From assembly GCA_003523545.1 (NCBI GenBank), contig DQAM01000026.1, forward strand, positions 1 through 10,162: a stretch of 10,162 nt of DNA. Reading direction: 5' to 3'. Under the pieces are notes generated by a model. That model saw only the letters and a program-made list of their open reading frames with translations, had not been told where the DNA came from and did not search any database. Positions within the stretch are counted from its first letter, which is position 1. The number at the start of each line of letters is the position of its first letter. The stretch comes from Dysgonomonas sp. (GTDB taxonomy: Bacteria; Bacteroidota; Bacteroidia; Bacteroidales; Dysgonomonadaceae). The position numbers were made by a program, and so were the translations under genes. Below are positions 1 to 6,766 of this stretch, piece after piece.

Positions 1-154
1 CAGGTATATAGCTGTTATATCCTTGCAAAAACCAGCTTTGATAAGGGGCTTTCATCAAATCCTTTTTACTGATTTTTCCTAACAGCATATCATCATTCTG
101 GGAATGTAATGATATGGATAGTAAAAAAAGAAATAAGACCAGTGGCTGTTTCAT
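1..154 (-). CDS. N-terminal fragment of an exported protein, possibly thioredoxin-like (runs off the left edge)
   Basis: An open frame begins at an ATG (152-154) 14 bp after the murE stop and stays open for 51 codons to the window edge. Residues 1-18 form a classic signal peptide: MKQ, a hydrophobic core rich in Leu, Phe and Ile, then a polar SLHSQ that suits cleavage near residue 18-19. The mature part starts NDDMLLGKISKKDLMKAPYQ and continues with a SWF...GY..Y pattern. I remember a similar pattern, with KAPY-SWF and a Tyr-rich stretch, from the N-termini of exported Bacteroidota thioredoxin-family proteins. The active-site WCxx motif would lie outside the window, so function is not shown. 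The short gap from murE implies co-transcription. There is no clear Shine-Dalgarno, only an AT-rich leader. The reading frame is well supported; the family is a guess. Confidence 0.6.
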   Translation of the reverse strand, partial: MKQPLVLFLFLLSISLHSQNDDMLLGKISKKDLMKAPYQSWFLQGYNSYIP

Positions 155-168
155 CGGATAACTTATTA

Positions 169-1629
169 TTATTGAATATATTTTTCAACGACTTCTTTAT
201 CATCAAAATGATGTTTCACGCCTTTTACCTCCTGGTAGTCTTCGTGCCCCTTTCCTGCAATAAGTATTACGTCTCCCGGTTGAGCCAGGGTGCAGGCTGT
301 TTTAATAGCCTGTTCGCGCTCGACAATGCTCAATGTTTTTTTCATCATCACAGGGTCGAGACCTGCCAGCATATCGTCTATAATCGCCTGAGGTTCTTCG
401 AAGCGTGGGTTGTCGGATGTGACAATCAGCTGGTCGCTCAATCTTGCCGACTCCTGCGCCATGATCGGGCGTTTAGTCTTATCCCTGTTGCCCCCGCACC
501 CTACTACCGTAATTACCCGTCCGCTTCCTTCGAGAACTTCGTGGATTGCTCCAAGCACATTCACAAGGGCGTCCGGGGTGTGTGCATAATCGACTATCGC
601 CGTGAATCCTTCTTTTGAACGGATAGTCTGGAATCGTCCGGCGACTGAATGGAGCGTACTCAGGGCAACCAATGCGTCGTTAGAGTCCTGATCTAGCAGG
701 ACGGTTGCACCGTAGACTGCCAGAAGATTGTATACATTAAATACACCGACAAACTGCACCTCGAGTTCCCTTCCGTTGATCTCTATGGCTGTTCCGTCAA
801 AATGCTTTTCAATAATACGTGCTTTGAAATCAGCCAAACCTTTCACCGAATAGGTGTGTTTTTTAGCTTTTGTATTTTGCAACATAACCAGGCCGTTCTT
901 GTCATCCGTATTTGTCAGGGCGAAAGCGTTTGACGGAAGATTATCGAAGAAAGCTTTTTTGGCTTTCAGATATTCGGACATGGTCTGATGATAATCCAAA
1001 TGGTCTTGAGTAAGGTTGGTAAAAATACCTCCATCGAATTCTAAACCGCTTATGCGCTTCTGATGTATGGCATGTGAACTTACTTCCATAAAGGCATATT
1101 CGCATCCTTCGTCTACCATTTTTGCAAGAAACTCATTTAACGTAATGGGATCCGGCGTAGTATGGGTAGCTGGGAAGCGCGTGTCGTTGACAAAGTTGCA
1201 GACTGTCGAAAGCAATCCTGCTCCATAACCTAATTTGCGGAACATGTCATATAATAGGGTAGCAGTGGTGGTTTTGCCGTTTGTTCCGGTAACACCTACC
1301 AGTTTTAGTTTGGTTGAAGGATGGTCGAACCACGCCGAAGCTATTTTTCCTGTGGCATCAGCACTGTCTTTTACCTGTATATAAGTGATGTCAGAGTCTG
1401 AAGTGTCTGTTTCTCCTTCGTATACAATGACTTTTGCACCTTGCTCGATAGCTTTCGGTATAAATTCTCTGCCGTCGGCCTGAACACCTTGTATGGCAAT
1501 GAAAAGAAAATTAGTCCCGGCTTTGCGCGAGTCGGTTGCAATGCCCGCTACATTAATATCTTTATTGCCTTTTATACTGACGATGTCGTTTTGTATATCT
1601 GCTGTCAACTTAATTAGTTCCATACTCAT
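169..1629 (-). CDS. murE: UDP-N-acetylmuramoyl-L-alanyl-D-glutamate--meso-2,6-diaminopimelate ligase
   Basis: A cytoplasmic Mur ligase that adds the third stem-peptide residue to UDP-MurNAc-L-Ala-D-Glu using ATP. The 486 residues match the family's usual length. The N-terminal UDP-substrate domain carries ATDSR at 31-35. The central ATPase domain has the P-loop GTNGKTT at 115-121, THTTPD at 155-160 and MEVSSHA at 181-187. K224 in YLKAKK sits where the carbamoylated lysine is expected. The C-terminal domain has YAHTPD at 348-353, [12 protein letters not shown] at 377-388 and GKGHE at 459-463. DNPR at 406-409 is the known signature for choosing meso-DAP over lysine, so the peptidoglycan should be DAP-type. 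The ATG lies one base after the ftsI stop, suggesting translational coupling. A second Met two codons later is an equally possible start. Confidence 0.97.
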   Translation of the reverse strand: MSMELIKLTADIQNDIVSIKGNKDINVAGIATDSRKAGTNFLFIAIQGVQADGREFIPKAIEQGAKVIVYEGETDTSDSDITYIQVKDSADATGKIASAWFDHPSTKLKLVGVTGTNGKTTTATLLYDMFRKLGYGAGLLSTVCNFVNDTRFPATHTTPDPITLNEFLAKMVDEGCEYAFMEVSSHAIHQKRISGLEFDGGIFTNLTQDHLDYHQTMSEYLKAKKAFFDNLPSNAFALTNTDDKNGLVMLQNTKAKKHTYSVKGLADFKARIIEKHFDGTAIEINGRELEVQFVGVFNVYNLLAVYGATVLLDQDSNDALVALSTLHSVAGRFQTIRSKEGFTAIVDYAHTPDALVNVLGAIHEVLEGSGRVITVVGCGGNRDKTKRPIMAQESARLSDQLIVTSDNPRFEEPQAIIDDMLAGLDPVMMKKTLSIVEREQAIKTACTLAQPGDVILIAGKGHEDYQEVKGVKHHFDDKEVVEKYIQ

Positions 1630-1630
1630 T

Positions 1631-3829
1631 TTATTTAAGTTCGAGAGTAATACGTGAGCCTTTCACCGCACGGCTTCCTGCCGTAAGAGATTGAGACCTT
1701 ACTTTGCCGTATCCGTTAATCGCGACTTTCAGGCCTGCTTCTTCAAGTAAGAATAGTGCATCCTTCGCCCCCATGCCGTGAACATCGGGTACCAATCCTT
1801 CATGGACTGTGGATTTATGTAATTCCAGATTATTATCGGTGATGTTTGTACGAATCCATTGAGCATCCGTTTCCGAGAATTGGTAAGGGATATTCAGGCT
1901 GGCCAGTACTTTTTCTGTCTGGTCGTACCGCCCTGCTTTTGTATAAGGCATCTTAGTCAATGTCGAATCCACCGGACAGTCCTTCGGAGTTATGAATGTA
2001 TTCCTCGAATATACCTCCTGGGCTATTCTCTTAAATACGGCACCCGGCATTAAACCTCCCGAAGGAATGCCTTTGGGTTTGCGGATACCTACGAATATGG
2101 TATATTTGGGAGCCTCTGCCGGAAAGTACCCGCAGAAAGAAACAAAGTGCCCGGCATATCCTCCTCCGGATGCAATCTGGGCCGTACCTGTTTTTCCTGC
2201 TACCTGAAACTCATCACATCTGATGGCTTTACCTGTTCCCTCATTCACGACTCCGACCAGCATTTCTTTGATTTCGTTCAAGGTTCTTTCCGAACACAGG
2301 GAAGGATTTATTACTTCGGTGCTGAATTCCTCCTGAATCTTTCCGTCTTTTAGGAATGCTTTAGTCGTAAAAGGTTTTATCATAGTGCCGTTGTTGGCTA
2401 TGCCGTTGTAGAACATAAGTATATATATAGGCGGGATTTGGGTTTCGTATCCGAAAGCCATCCACGGAAGGGTTGTTTTAGACCAGTAGTTTGCCTTATC
2501 GTCCGGGAAACGTATTACAGCCGTACCTTCTTTTCCTTTCAGTGGAACATCCCAGTCTATTTTCCGGGTGATGCCTAAATCGTGAAGCCGTTGCACATAT
2601 TTTGTCGGATCGTTTTCATATCCCTTCAAGATGGTTTTGGCTAAAACAATATTGGACGAAATGTGCATTCCCTCCGCGGCGGTAATGTCTCCGCGATCCT
2701 GTCCTCTTTGCCAGTAATGGTCTCTTACCCATTTTCCTTTATATTGATAGAGTCCCGTTCCTACATGGAATTTATCTTCGGGACGGACTACCCCATCTTC
2801 CAGAGCTACCATCATCGAAAGGGTTTTAAAGGTAGAACCGGGTTCATTCATGTAAGAAAAAGCATTAGGATTACCTTCCGCATATTCTCCTTTCGTTTGT
2901 CTGTCGAGGTTGGAGATCGCTTTTATTTCTCCGGTGGTAACTTCCATGACAATAGCTGTTCCCGATTCTGCATCTGTCTCGATCAACTTGTCACGCAAAG
3001 CATTTTCGGTGATGTCCTGTATGTCGACATCGATAGTAGTTACTACATCCAGTCCGTCGGTGGCAGGCACTTCCACTATGTCTATCCATCTTCCCTGTAT
3101 CTTCTGACGGCTTTTTATGCCGGGTTTTCCCCTCAGGATAGAGTCATATTTCAGCTCTACCCCGCTGGCGCCTCCCAGGGCAGCATCTTTATAGATCGAT
3201 CCGATAGTACGGCCGGCCAGGCGTCCGAAAGGTTTTTCACGCTGGCTTCTTTCTTCCGTGTAGAGGCCGGAGCGGTTAGAACGTTGATTGAGAAAAGGAA
3301 AAGTGCGGAGCTCTTTGAGTTGTACATAATTTATATCCCTTTTGATTAATCGGATATGACGGCTTTTTGTACGTACCTTTTTGTCTGAACCTTCTGCTTT
3401 AGCTTTTTCGATTTCTGCAATTTCCTTCCGGCTCAATTCCCATCCGTCCAGTATCACTTTTTTGTATTGTGCGGAACTTCTGTCGGGGAATTTTTTTGCT
3501 AAAGTTTTAGATAGTTCATCTACGTATTTCATCAAGGTATCCTTGCGGATGCCCTCTGCCATAAAGTCCATATACACGCCGTACAATGGCTCGCTTGTTG
3601 CCAGCAAACGGCCGTCGCAGGCATAAATATTGCCTCGCACCGGCTTTATTTCCCTGTCCCTTTTTATGGTCTCTTTCTCGCCCAAGGCTCTCCATTCTTC
3701 GCCTTCGACGAACATGATGCGGATAATGTATGCAAAGATGACAATAAATATAACGAGGAAAGCCATCACTACCCATCCGTAACGGTTAATAACGACTGCT
3801 TTTCTTTTATTTTTATTGTCCTGAGCCAT
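1631..3829 (-). CDS. ftsI: Septal peptidoglycan D,D-transpeptidase (class B PBP, FtsI/PBP3) with C-terminal PASTA domain
   Basis: A class B penicillin-binding protein that cross-links septal peptidoglycan together with FtsW. There is a short basic cytoplasmic tail, one transmembrane helix at about 18-40, then a periplasmic pedestal domain beginning with the [13 protein letters not shown] region at 65-77. The transpeptidase domain has all three catalytic motifs: STFK at 332-335 (nucleophile S332), SSN at 391-393 and KTGT at 546-549. Residues from about 677 to 732, starting [20 protein letters not shown], form one PASTA module, as is usual for Bacteroidota FtsI. The 732 residues are normal for this phylum and longer than the E. 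coli protein. The start ATG is 12 bp after the ftsL stop; no strong Shine-Dalgarno is seen. No residue needed for activity is missing. SpoVD-type naming is an alternative, but position in the dcw cluster supports ftsI. Confidence 0.96.
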   Translation of the reverse strand: MAQDNKNKRKAVVINRYGWVVMAFLVIFIVIFAYIIRIMFVEGEEWRALGEKETIKRDREIKPVRGNIYACDGRLLATSEPLYGVYMDFMAEGIRKDTLMKYVDELSKTLAKKFPDRSSAQYKKVILDGWELSRKEIAEIEKAKAEGSDKKVRTKSRHIRLIKRDINYVQLKELRTFPFLNQRSNRSGLYTEERSQREKPFGRLAGRTIGSIYKDAALGGASGVELKYDSILRGKPGIKSRQKIQGRWIDIVEVPATDGLDVVTTIDVDIQDITENALRDKLIETDAESGTAIVMEVTTGEIKAISNLDRQTKGEYAEGNPNAFSYMNEPGSTFKTLSMMVALEDGVVRPEDKFHVGTGLYQYKGKWVRDHYWQRGQDRGDITAAEGMHISSNIVLAKTILKGYENDPTKYVQRLHDLGITRKIDWDVPLKGKEGTAVIRFPDDKANYWSKTTLPWMAFGYETQIPPIYILMFYNGIANNGTMIKPFTTKAFLKDGKIQEEFSTEVINPSLCSERTLNEIKEMLVGVVNEGTGKAIRCDEFQVAGKTGTAQIASGGGYAGHFVSFCGYFPAEAPKYTIFVGIRKPKGIPSGGLMPGAVFKRIAQEVYSRNTFITPKDCPVDSTLTKMPYTKAGRYDQTEKVLASLNIPYQFSETDAQWIRTNITDNNLELHKSTVHEGLVPDVHGMGAKDALFLLEEAGLKVAINGYGKVRSQSLTAGSRAVKGSRITLELK

Positions 3830-3841
3830 ATATGCTGATAA

Positions 3842-4171
3842 CTACTTTTGTTCTACTTTATATAAGGGCTGGGTTGACATTTTCAGGTCTAGTCCGTTCT
3901 TCTCGATCAATGATTTTACCTGTGTCTGCCGGCTGATGCTTGTGAGTTCGGACGAGATAGTCTGCGACTCGTATTTCGCATCTTTCAGGTCTGCTTTGAG
4001 AGATTCGATTTCTGCCAGTTTCGAAATACAGGAATACCTGTTGCTTATATATAAAGCTGCAATACAAAACACAATGATGATGAAACGGAAATTCTTGACG
4101 AAAAAATCTTCGGTTAAGATTGTCCCGCTCAAAACGTGCATAATTCCTTTTTTAATATCTTTCGGCTTCAT
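3842..4171 (-). CDS. ftsL: FtsL-like cell-division protein (small bitopic coiled-coil protein)
   Basis: A 109-residue protein between rsmH and ftsI, the standard ftsL position. It has a cytoplasmic N-terminus of about 28 residues, one transmembrane helix at about 29-43 (FRFIIIVFCIAALYIS), then a predicted periplasmic coiled coil at about 48-95 with heptad-like spacing (KLAEIESLKADLKDAKYES), ending in a short polar tail. FtsL has no enzymatic activity; with FtsB and FtsQ it activates the FtsWI synthase. The sequence itself is poorly conserved across phyla, so the call rests on topology, size and gene order. It resembles what I know as the Bacteroidota FtsL family. The start is 5 bp after the rsmH stop, with AAG just before the ATG as the only ribosome-binding hint. 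Confidence 0.88.
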   Translation of the reverse strand: MKPKDIKKGIMHVLSGTILTEDFFVKNFRFIIIVFCIAALYISNRYSCISKLAEIESLKADLKDAKYESQTISSELTSISRQTQVKSLIEKNGLDLKMSTQPLYKVEQK

Positions 4172-4176
4172 CTTGC

Positions 4177-5112
4177 TTATATCTTTTCGGCGATGCGTAA
4201 TTTCGCGCTTCTCGAGCGGGGATTCATTTCCTGCTCTTCTTTTCTGGGAACGATTACCTTGTTATTGATAAGCCGGAAAGGCGAAATGCTGTTTCCGTAA
4301 AAATCCTTTTCTAATGTGCCTTCAAAATTTCCTGTCTTGAAGAAATTTTTCACCATCCTGTCTTCCAGCGAATGGTAGGTGATAACCGAAATACGTCCCC
4401 CCGGGGCTAATATATCCCGTGCCTGGCTCAGCATATCTTTCAACGCATCCATTTCCTGGTTTACTTCGATGCGTAATGCCTGAAATGCCTGGGCCAGTAT
4501 TTTTTTTTCTTTGCCCCCTTTGGTATAAGAGCTGAGAATATCCAATAAGTCTCTTATCTGACGGAAAGGCCGTTCCTTTCTTTTTCTTACAATCGCGGAA
4601 GCGATTTGCCGGGACTGTTTCAGTTCTCCGTAAAAATAGAGTACATCTGCTATCTTTTCTTCACTATACTCGTTCAGAATTTTAGAGGCAGTCAATCCGG
4701 ATTGACGGTTCATGCGCATATCTAGAGCACTGTCTTCGTAGCGGAATGAGAATCCCCTTTCGTCTTTATCGAAATGGTGTGAAGATACCCCCAGGTCGGC
4801 TAGGATAGAATTGACAGATGTGACATCGTAATATTTCAGAAACGTTTTCAGATACCGGAAATTACTGCGGATAAAAGTCATCCTGCTGTCATCGGCAATA
4901 TTATGGATGGCATCTTCATCCTGATCGAAAACATATAAATGCCCTTTTTCTCCTAAACGTGAAAGTATCTCGCGGGAGTGGCCCCCTCCTCCGAATGTGA
5001 CATCGACGCAAATGTCATTTTCCGATATGTCCATTCCGTCGACACTTTCTTTGAGCATCACAGGTACATGGTATGCTTCGGCTGTCCTGACCGTTTTGTC
5101 TTTATCGCTCAT
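4177..5112 (-). CDS. rsmH: 16S rRNA (cytosine(1402)-N(4))-methyltransferase RsmH (MraW)
   Basis: It N4-methylates C1402 in the P-site region of 16S rRNA using S-adenosylmethionine. Numbered from the upstream Met at 5118, it has YHVPVMLKE at 16-24, the SAM-binding TFGGGGHS at 41-48, DQD at 65-67, LADLGVSSHHFD at 106-117, a helical insertion, QALRIEVN at 213-220, YHSLEDR at 248-254 and a C-terminal NPRSRSAKLR at 299-308. All are family hallmarks and the length of about 311-313 is typical. Two in-frame ATGs are possible, at 5118 and 5112. I chose 5112 because GGAGG (5121-5125) is 8 nt from it but only 2 nt from the other. Either way the gene overlaps the 3' end of mraZ (11 or 17 bp), which points to translational coupling. 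Confidence 0.96.
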   Translation of the reverse strand: MSDKDKTVRTAEAYHVPVMLKESVDGMDISENDICVDVTFGGGGHSREILSRLGEKGHLYVFDQDEDAIHNIADDSRMTFIRSNFRYLKTFLKYYDVTSVNSILADLGVSSHHFDKDERGFSFRYEDSALDMRMNRQSGLTASKILNEYSEEKIADVLYFYGELKQSRQIASAIVRKRKERPFRQIRDLLDILSSYTKGGKEKKILAQAFQALRIEVNQEMDALKDMLSQARDILAPGGRISVITYHSLEDRMVKNFFKTGNFEGTLEKDFYGNSISPFRLINNKVIVPRKEEQEMNPRSRSAKLRIAEKI

Positions 5113-5563
5113 CTGCATTGCCTCCGTTCATTATGCGCTGGATTTCTTCAGCAAAGTCTTCTGGAGCAATCAGCGAATCATAAAGTTGATTTTTTGCCCA
5201 TATCTCTATGGTGTTATCCACCCCGAGAAACTGTATTTCAGCTTCTCCGCCTATCATCTGCAGGCATCGTTTCGGTATCAGAATTCTTCCGTTAGCATCT
5301 AGTTCGAGGCGTTCGGAGTCGACAACGAACTGACGGAAAAGTAATTGCTCTTTCCTGTCCCAACGGCTCAACCTGCTTCTCAGTTTCTCAATTTCAGCCT
5401 CCCAAACCGATTCGGGATACAATACCAGACAATCCTGAAAAATGTCTTTTCTAAGGATAAGTACAGATTGCCCTCCTGCCTGTAAAACCTTTCTGAAGTT
5501 TGCAGGCACGAATACACGCATTTTGGCGTCTATTTTAGCTTCTATACTACCTAAAAATTGCAT
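5102..5563 (-). CDS. mraZ: Transcriptional regulator MraZ
   Basis: A 153-residue protein with two SpoVT/AbrB-like swapped-hairpin halves, each with its DxxxR signature: D12-AKM-R16 followed by VFVPANFR, and D89-ANG-R93 followed by ILIPKR. MraZ assembles into a ring and binds tandem short repeats in its own promoter. It represses the dcw operon in E. coli and activates it in mycoplasmas. It is the first gene of this cluster, and the candidate operator repeats lie 59-88 bp upstream of its start, consistent with autoregulation. MQFLGSIEAK is the expected N-terminus, so the start is secure although no strong Shine-Dalgarno precedes it. The first motif reads DAKMR where many MraZ proteins have DAKGR; the invariant Asp and Arg are kept. 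Confidence 0.96.
   Translation of the reverse strand: MQFLGSIEAKIDAKMRVFVPANFRKVLQAGGQSVLILRKDIFQDCLVLYPESVWEAEIEKLRSRLSRWDRKEQLLFRQFVVDSERLELDANGRILIPKRCLQMIGGEAEIQFLGVDNTIEIWAKNQLYDSLIAPEDFAEEIQRIMNGGNADER
5121..5125 (-). promoter_or_regulatory. Shine-Dalgarno of rsmH (GGAGG), decides the start codon
   Basis: On the minus strand GGAGG lies inside the 3' end of mraZ. It is 8 nt upstream of the ATG at 5110-5112 and only 2 nt upstream of the ATG at 5116-5118. The first spacing is normal and the second is too short, so the downstream ATG is the likelier start. It stands out because most other genes in the window lack a recognisable Shine-Dalgarno. Part of the signal could simply reflect Gly codons of MraZ (NGGNADER). 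Confidence 0.55.
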
Positions 5564-5606
5564 AAATCAATACGTTACATTTTTCTGTACGGTATACCAT
5601 GAGAAC

Positions 5607-5615
5607 GTAAAGTTA
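5607..5615 (-). promoter_or_regulatory. Candidate -7 promoter box for mraZ/dcw operon
   Basis: On the minus strand TAACTTTAC matches seven of the eight positions of the Bacteroidales -7 element TAnnTTTG (final G is A). It lies about 44 bp before the mraZ ATG, predicting a leader of roughly 38 nt. The -33 TTTG element is not seen at 19-21 bp upstream; that position is occupied by the operator-like repeats. The very similar TATCTTTAC in front of the divergent glsA gene gives mild support. Confidence 0.35.
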
Positions 5616-5621
5616 TAAAAT

Positions 5622-5651
5622 TATCCACTTTTCCCCACTTTTGAACACTAA
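5622..5651 (-). promoter_or_regulatory. Candidate MraZ-binding repeats (three tandem 10-mers)
   Basis: Read on the mraZ strand, three contiguous 10-mers appear: TTAGTGTTCA (5651-5642), AAAGTGGGGA (5641-5632) and AAAGTGGATA (5631-5622). All share AGTG in perfect 10-bp phase, about one DNA turn, and two carry the full AAAGTGG. From memory, E. coli MraZ binds TGGGN repeats separated by 5 bp and Mollicutes MraZ binds AAAGTG[T/G] repeats, also phased near 10 bp. The layout and sequence here fit both descriptions, and the site is directly upstream of mraZ. Direct reading supports the repeats; binding by MraZ is inferred. Confidence 0.72.
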
Positions 5652-5681
5652 TTTTTTATAAAAAAGTTATCAACAGGCTAA

Positions 5682-5708
5682 ATTTTTAATAAACAAATGT
5701 TTAAAAAT
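5682..5708. repeat. AT-rich inverted repeat in the mraZ-glsA intergenic region
   Basis: ATTTTTAA at 5682-5689 is the exact reverse complement of TTAAAAAT at 5701-5708, with 11 bp between them. A smaller nested dyad, AACA at 5692-5695 and TGTT at 5698-5701, sits in the spacer and shares one base with the right arm. The arms contain no G or C, so a stable RNA hairpin or terminator is unlikely. A protein-binding dyad, or chance in AT-rich DNA, is more plausible. Confidence 0.35.
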
Positions 5709-5871
5709 CTTTTCGACAGGGTTGTGCTTGAGTTATTAATATAGGTAATTTCTTTTAACTATAAAGCTTTTATAAATGGTATTTATGGAAATGGGTGGAA
5801 AGTATTCATGTTCTGTAAAGCTAAAAAATCTAATTATCAGGAAATGCAGTAAAAAATATTTCAAAATGAGT

Positions 5872-5880
5872 TATCTTTAC
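5872..5880 (+). promoter_or_regulatory. Candidate -7 promoter box for the glsA-glsB operon
   Basis: TATCTTTAC agrees with the Bacteroidales -7 consensus TAnnTTTG at seven of eight positions. Transcription starting a few bases downstream, near 5886, would leave a leader of about 25 nt before the ATG at 5912. No convincing -33 TTTG is present at the expected distance, so this is a half-supported promoter. Confidence 0.4.
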
Positions 5881-5911
5881 ATCTGTTTGTGTGTCAAATC
5901 GGAATAGAATA

Positions 5912-6742
5912 ATGGAAAATCAGGAAATACAAACCCCTCATTTGCTTGACCTCGATAAAGTCTTTAGGGAGAAAGCTCCAAAGCTATACAAAAAGACACC
6001 CCGCTTTGCAATCAATTATATCAAACGTAAAATTCATCTGGATGAGCTGAATGAGATATTGACTATTTATGCAGATAAATACGGTGTCGATTTTATGGAG
6101 GCGGTGGTCGGATATTTCGGTTTGAATCTGGATGTGGAGGGATTAGAAGGTATACCGAAGGACGGGCGTTATGTCTTCGTGTCGAATCATCCGTTAGGAG
6201 GTTTGGACGGTATTTGTCTTTCTGCTGTTATCGGCCGTCATTTTGATAACAAGATCAAGTATCTGGTAAATGATGTTTTATATTTTATAAAAAACCTGCA
6301 GCCGATATTTATTCCGGTAAATAAATACGGCAGTCAGGCAAAAGATAAAGCTAAAGCCCTCACCGATGCTTATGCTTCGGATAATCAGATAATTACTTTC
6401 CCAGCAGGGTTGTGTTCCCGGAAAATCAATGGTAAAATAATCGATTTACTTTGGCAGAAATCATTTATCCAAAAAGCGATAGAGAGCAAAAGGGATGTAA
6501 TTCCTGTATATTTCGATGCGCATAATTCGAATTTCTTTTATAGATTTGCAAATTTCAGGAAGAAGATAGGAGTGCGGTTTAACGTAGAATTGTTTTTTCT
6601 TCCGGATGAAATGTTCAAAAATAAGAATCAGACTTTTACCATCCGTTTCGGGAAGCCTATTCCTTATACACAGTTCGACTCTAAGCGGACTATAAGGCAG
6701 TGGACGGAAGAGGTCAGAAACCAGACTTATAAATTAGCGTAG
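5912..6742 (+). CDS. glsA: 1-acyl-glycerol-phosphate acyltransferase-like O-acyltransferase (GlsA-type, glycine/amino-acid lipid synthesis)
   Basis: A 276-residue PlsC-superfamily acyltransferase. The catalytic region reads VSNHPLGGLDG, giving His93 and Asp99; the His-Asp spacing is five residues instead of the classical four, which I recall as normal for this subfamily. A second block, ITFPAGLCSRK at about 161-171, corresponds to the substrate-binding motif, and VIPVYFDA at 196-203 to the later hydrophobic block. No transmembrane segment is obvious, so it is probably membrane-associated. In Bacteroides, GlsA O-acylates the N-acyl-3-hydroxyacyl-glycine made by GlsB. The adjacent GNAT gene, 24 bp downstream, is the reason for choosing this role over plain phosphatidic-acid synthesis. 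I chose the ATG at 5912; an in-frame GTG at 5891 would leave almost no leader after the candidate promoter. Confidence 0.82.
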   Translation: MENQEIQTPHLLDLDKVFREKAPKLYKKTPRFAINYIKRKIHLDELNEILTIYADKYGVDFMEAVVGYFGLNLDVEGLEGIPKDGRYVFVSNHPLGGLDGICLSAVIGRHFDNKIKYLVNDVLYFIKNLQPIFIPVNKYGSQAKDKAKALTDAYASDNQIITFPAGLCSRKINGKIIDLLWQKSFIQKAIESKRDVIPVYFDAHNSNFFYRFANFRKKIGVRFNVELFFLPDEMFKNKNQTFTIRFGKPIPYTQFDSKRTIRQWTEEVRNQTYKLA

Positions 6743-6766
6743 GCTAAAAGTTGAGAAAAATAATAT

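Larger units (their letters stand above)
5564..5911. other. Divergent intergenic region between mraZ and the acyltransferase operon
   Basis: A 348-bp AT-rich stretch that I read as a two-way regulatory region. I find no coding frame with a plausible start and composition. From the mraZ side it holds a leader of about 40 bp, a -7-like box, three 10-bp repeats (candidate MraZ operator), a DnaA-box-like TTATCAACA at 5667-5675, and an AT-rich dyad at 5682-5708. About 165 bp without an identifiable element follow, then a -7-like box facing glsA at 5872-5880. No terminator, tRNA or riboswitch fold was recognised. Confidence 0.7.

Noticed and set aside
109..618. A 169-codon plus-strand open frame
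   Set aside because: It lies antisense to the murE 3' end and the start of the exported-protein gene. Its translation shows no family motif and is an out-of-frame shadow.
2663..3349. A 228-codon plus-strand open frame
   Set aside because: It is entirely antisense to ftsI across the transpeptidase and pedestal regions. Ser/Phe-rich composition without motifs is typical of a mirrored frame.
5891..5911. GTG at 5891 as the start of the O-acyltransferase
   Set aside because: It lies within about ten bases of the candidate -7 box, leaving almost no leader. The added seven residues are not part of the conserved domain, and the ATG at 5912 fits better.
5564..5911. A replication origin, because of DnaA-box-like 9-mers and AT-rich DNA
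   Set aside because: There are only two imperfect boxes, one explained by the MraZ-like repeats. No dnaA, dnaN or other origin-linked gene is nearby.
6188..6208. HX5D instead of HX4D in the PlsC-like acyltransferase as a sign of inactivity
   Set aside because: NHPxGxLDG spacing is, as far as I recall, normal for this acyltransferase subfamily, and the rest of the catalytic region is intact.
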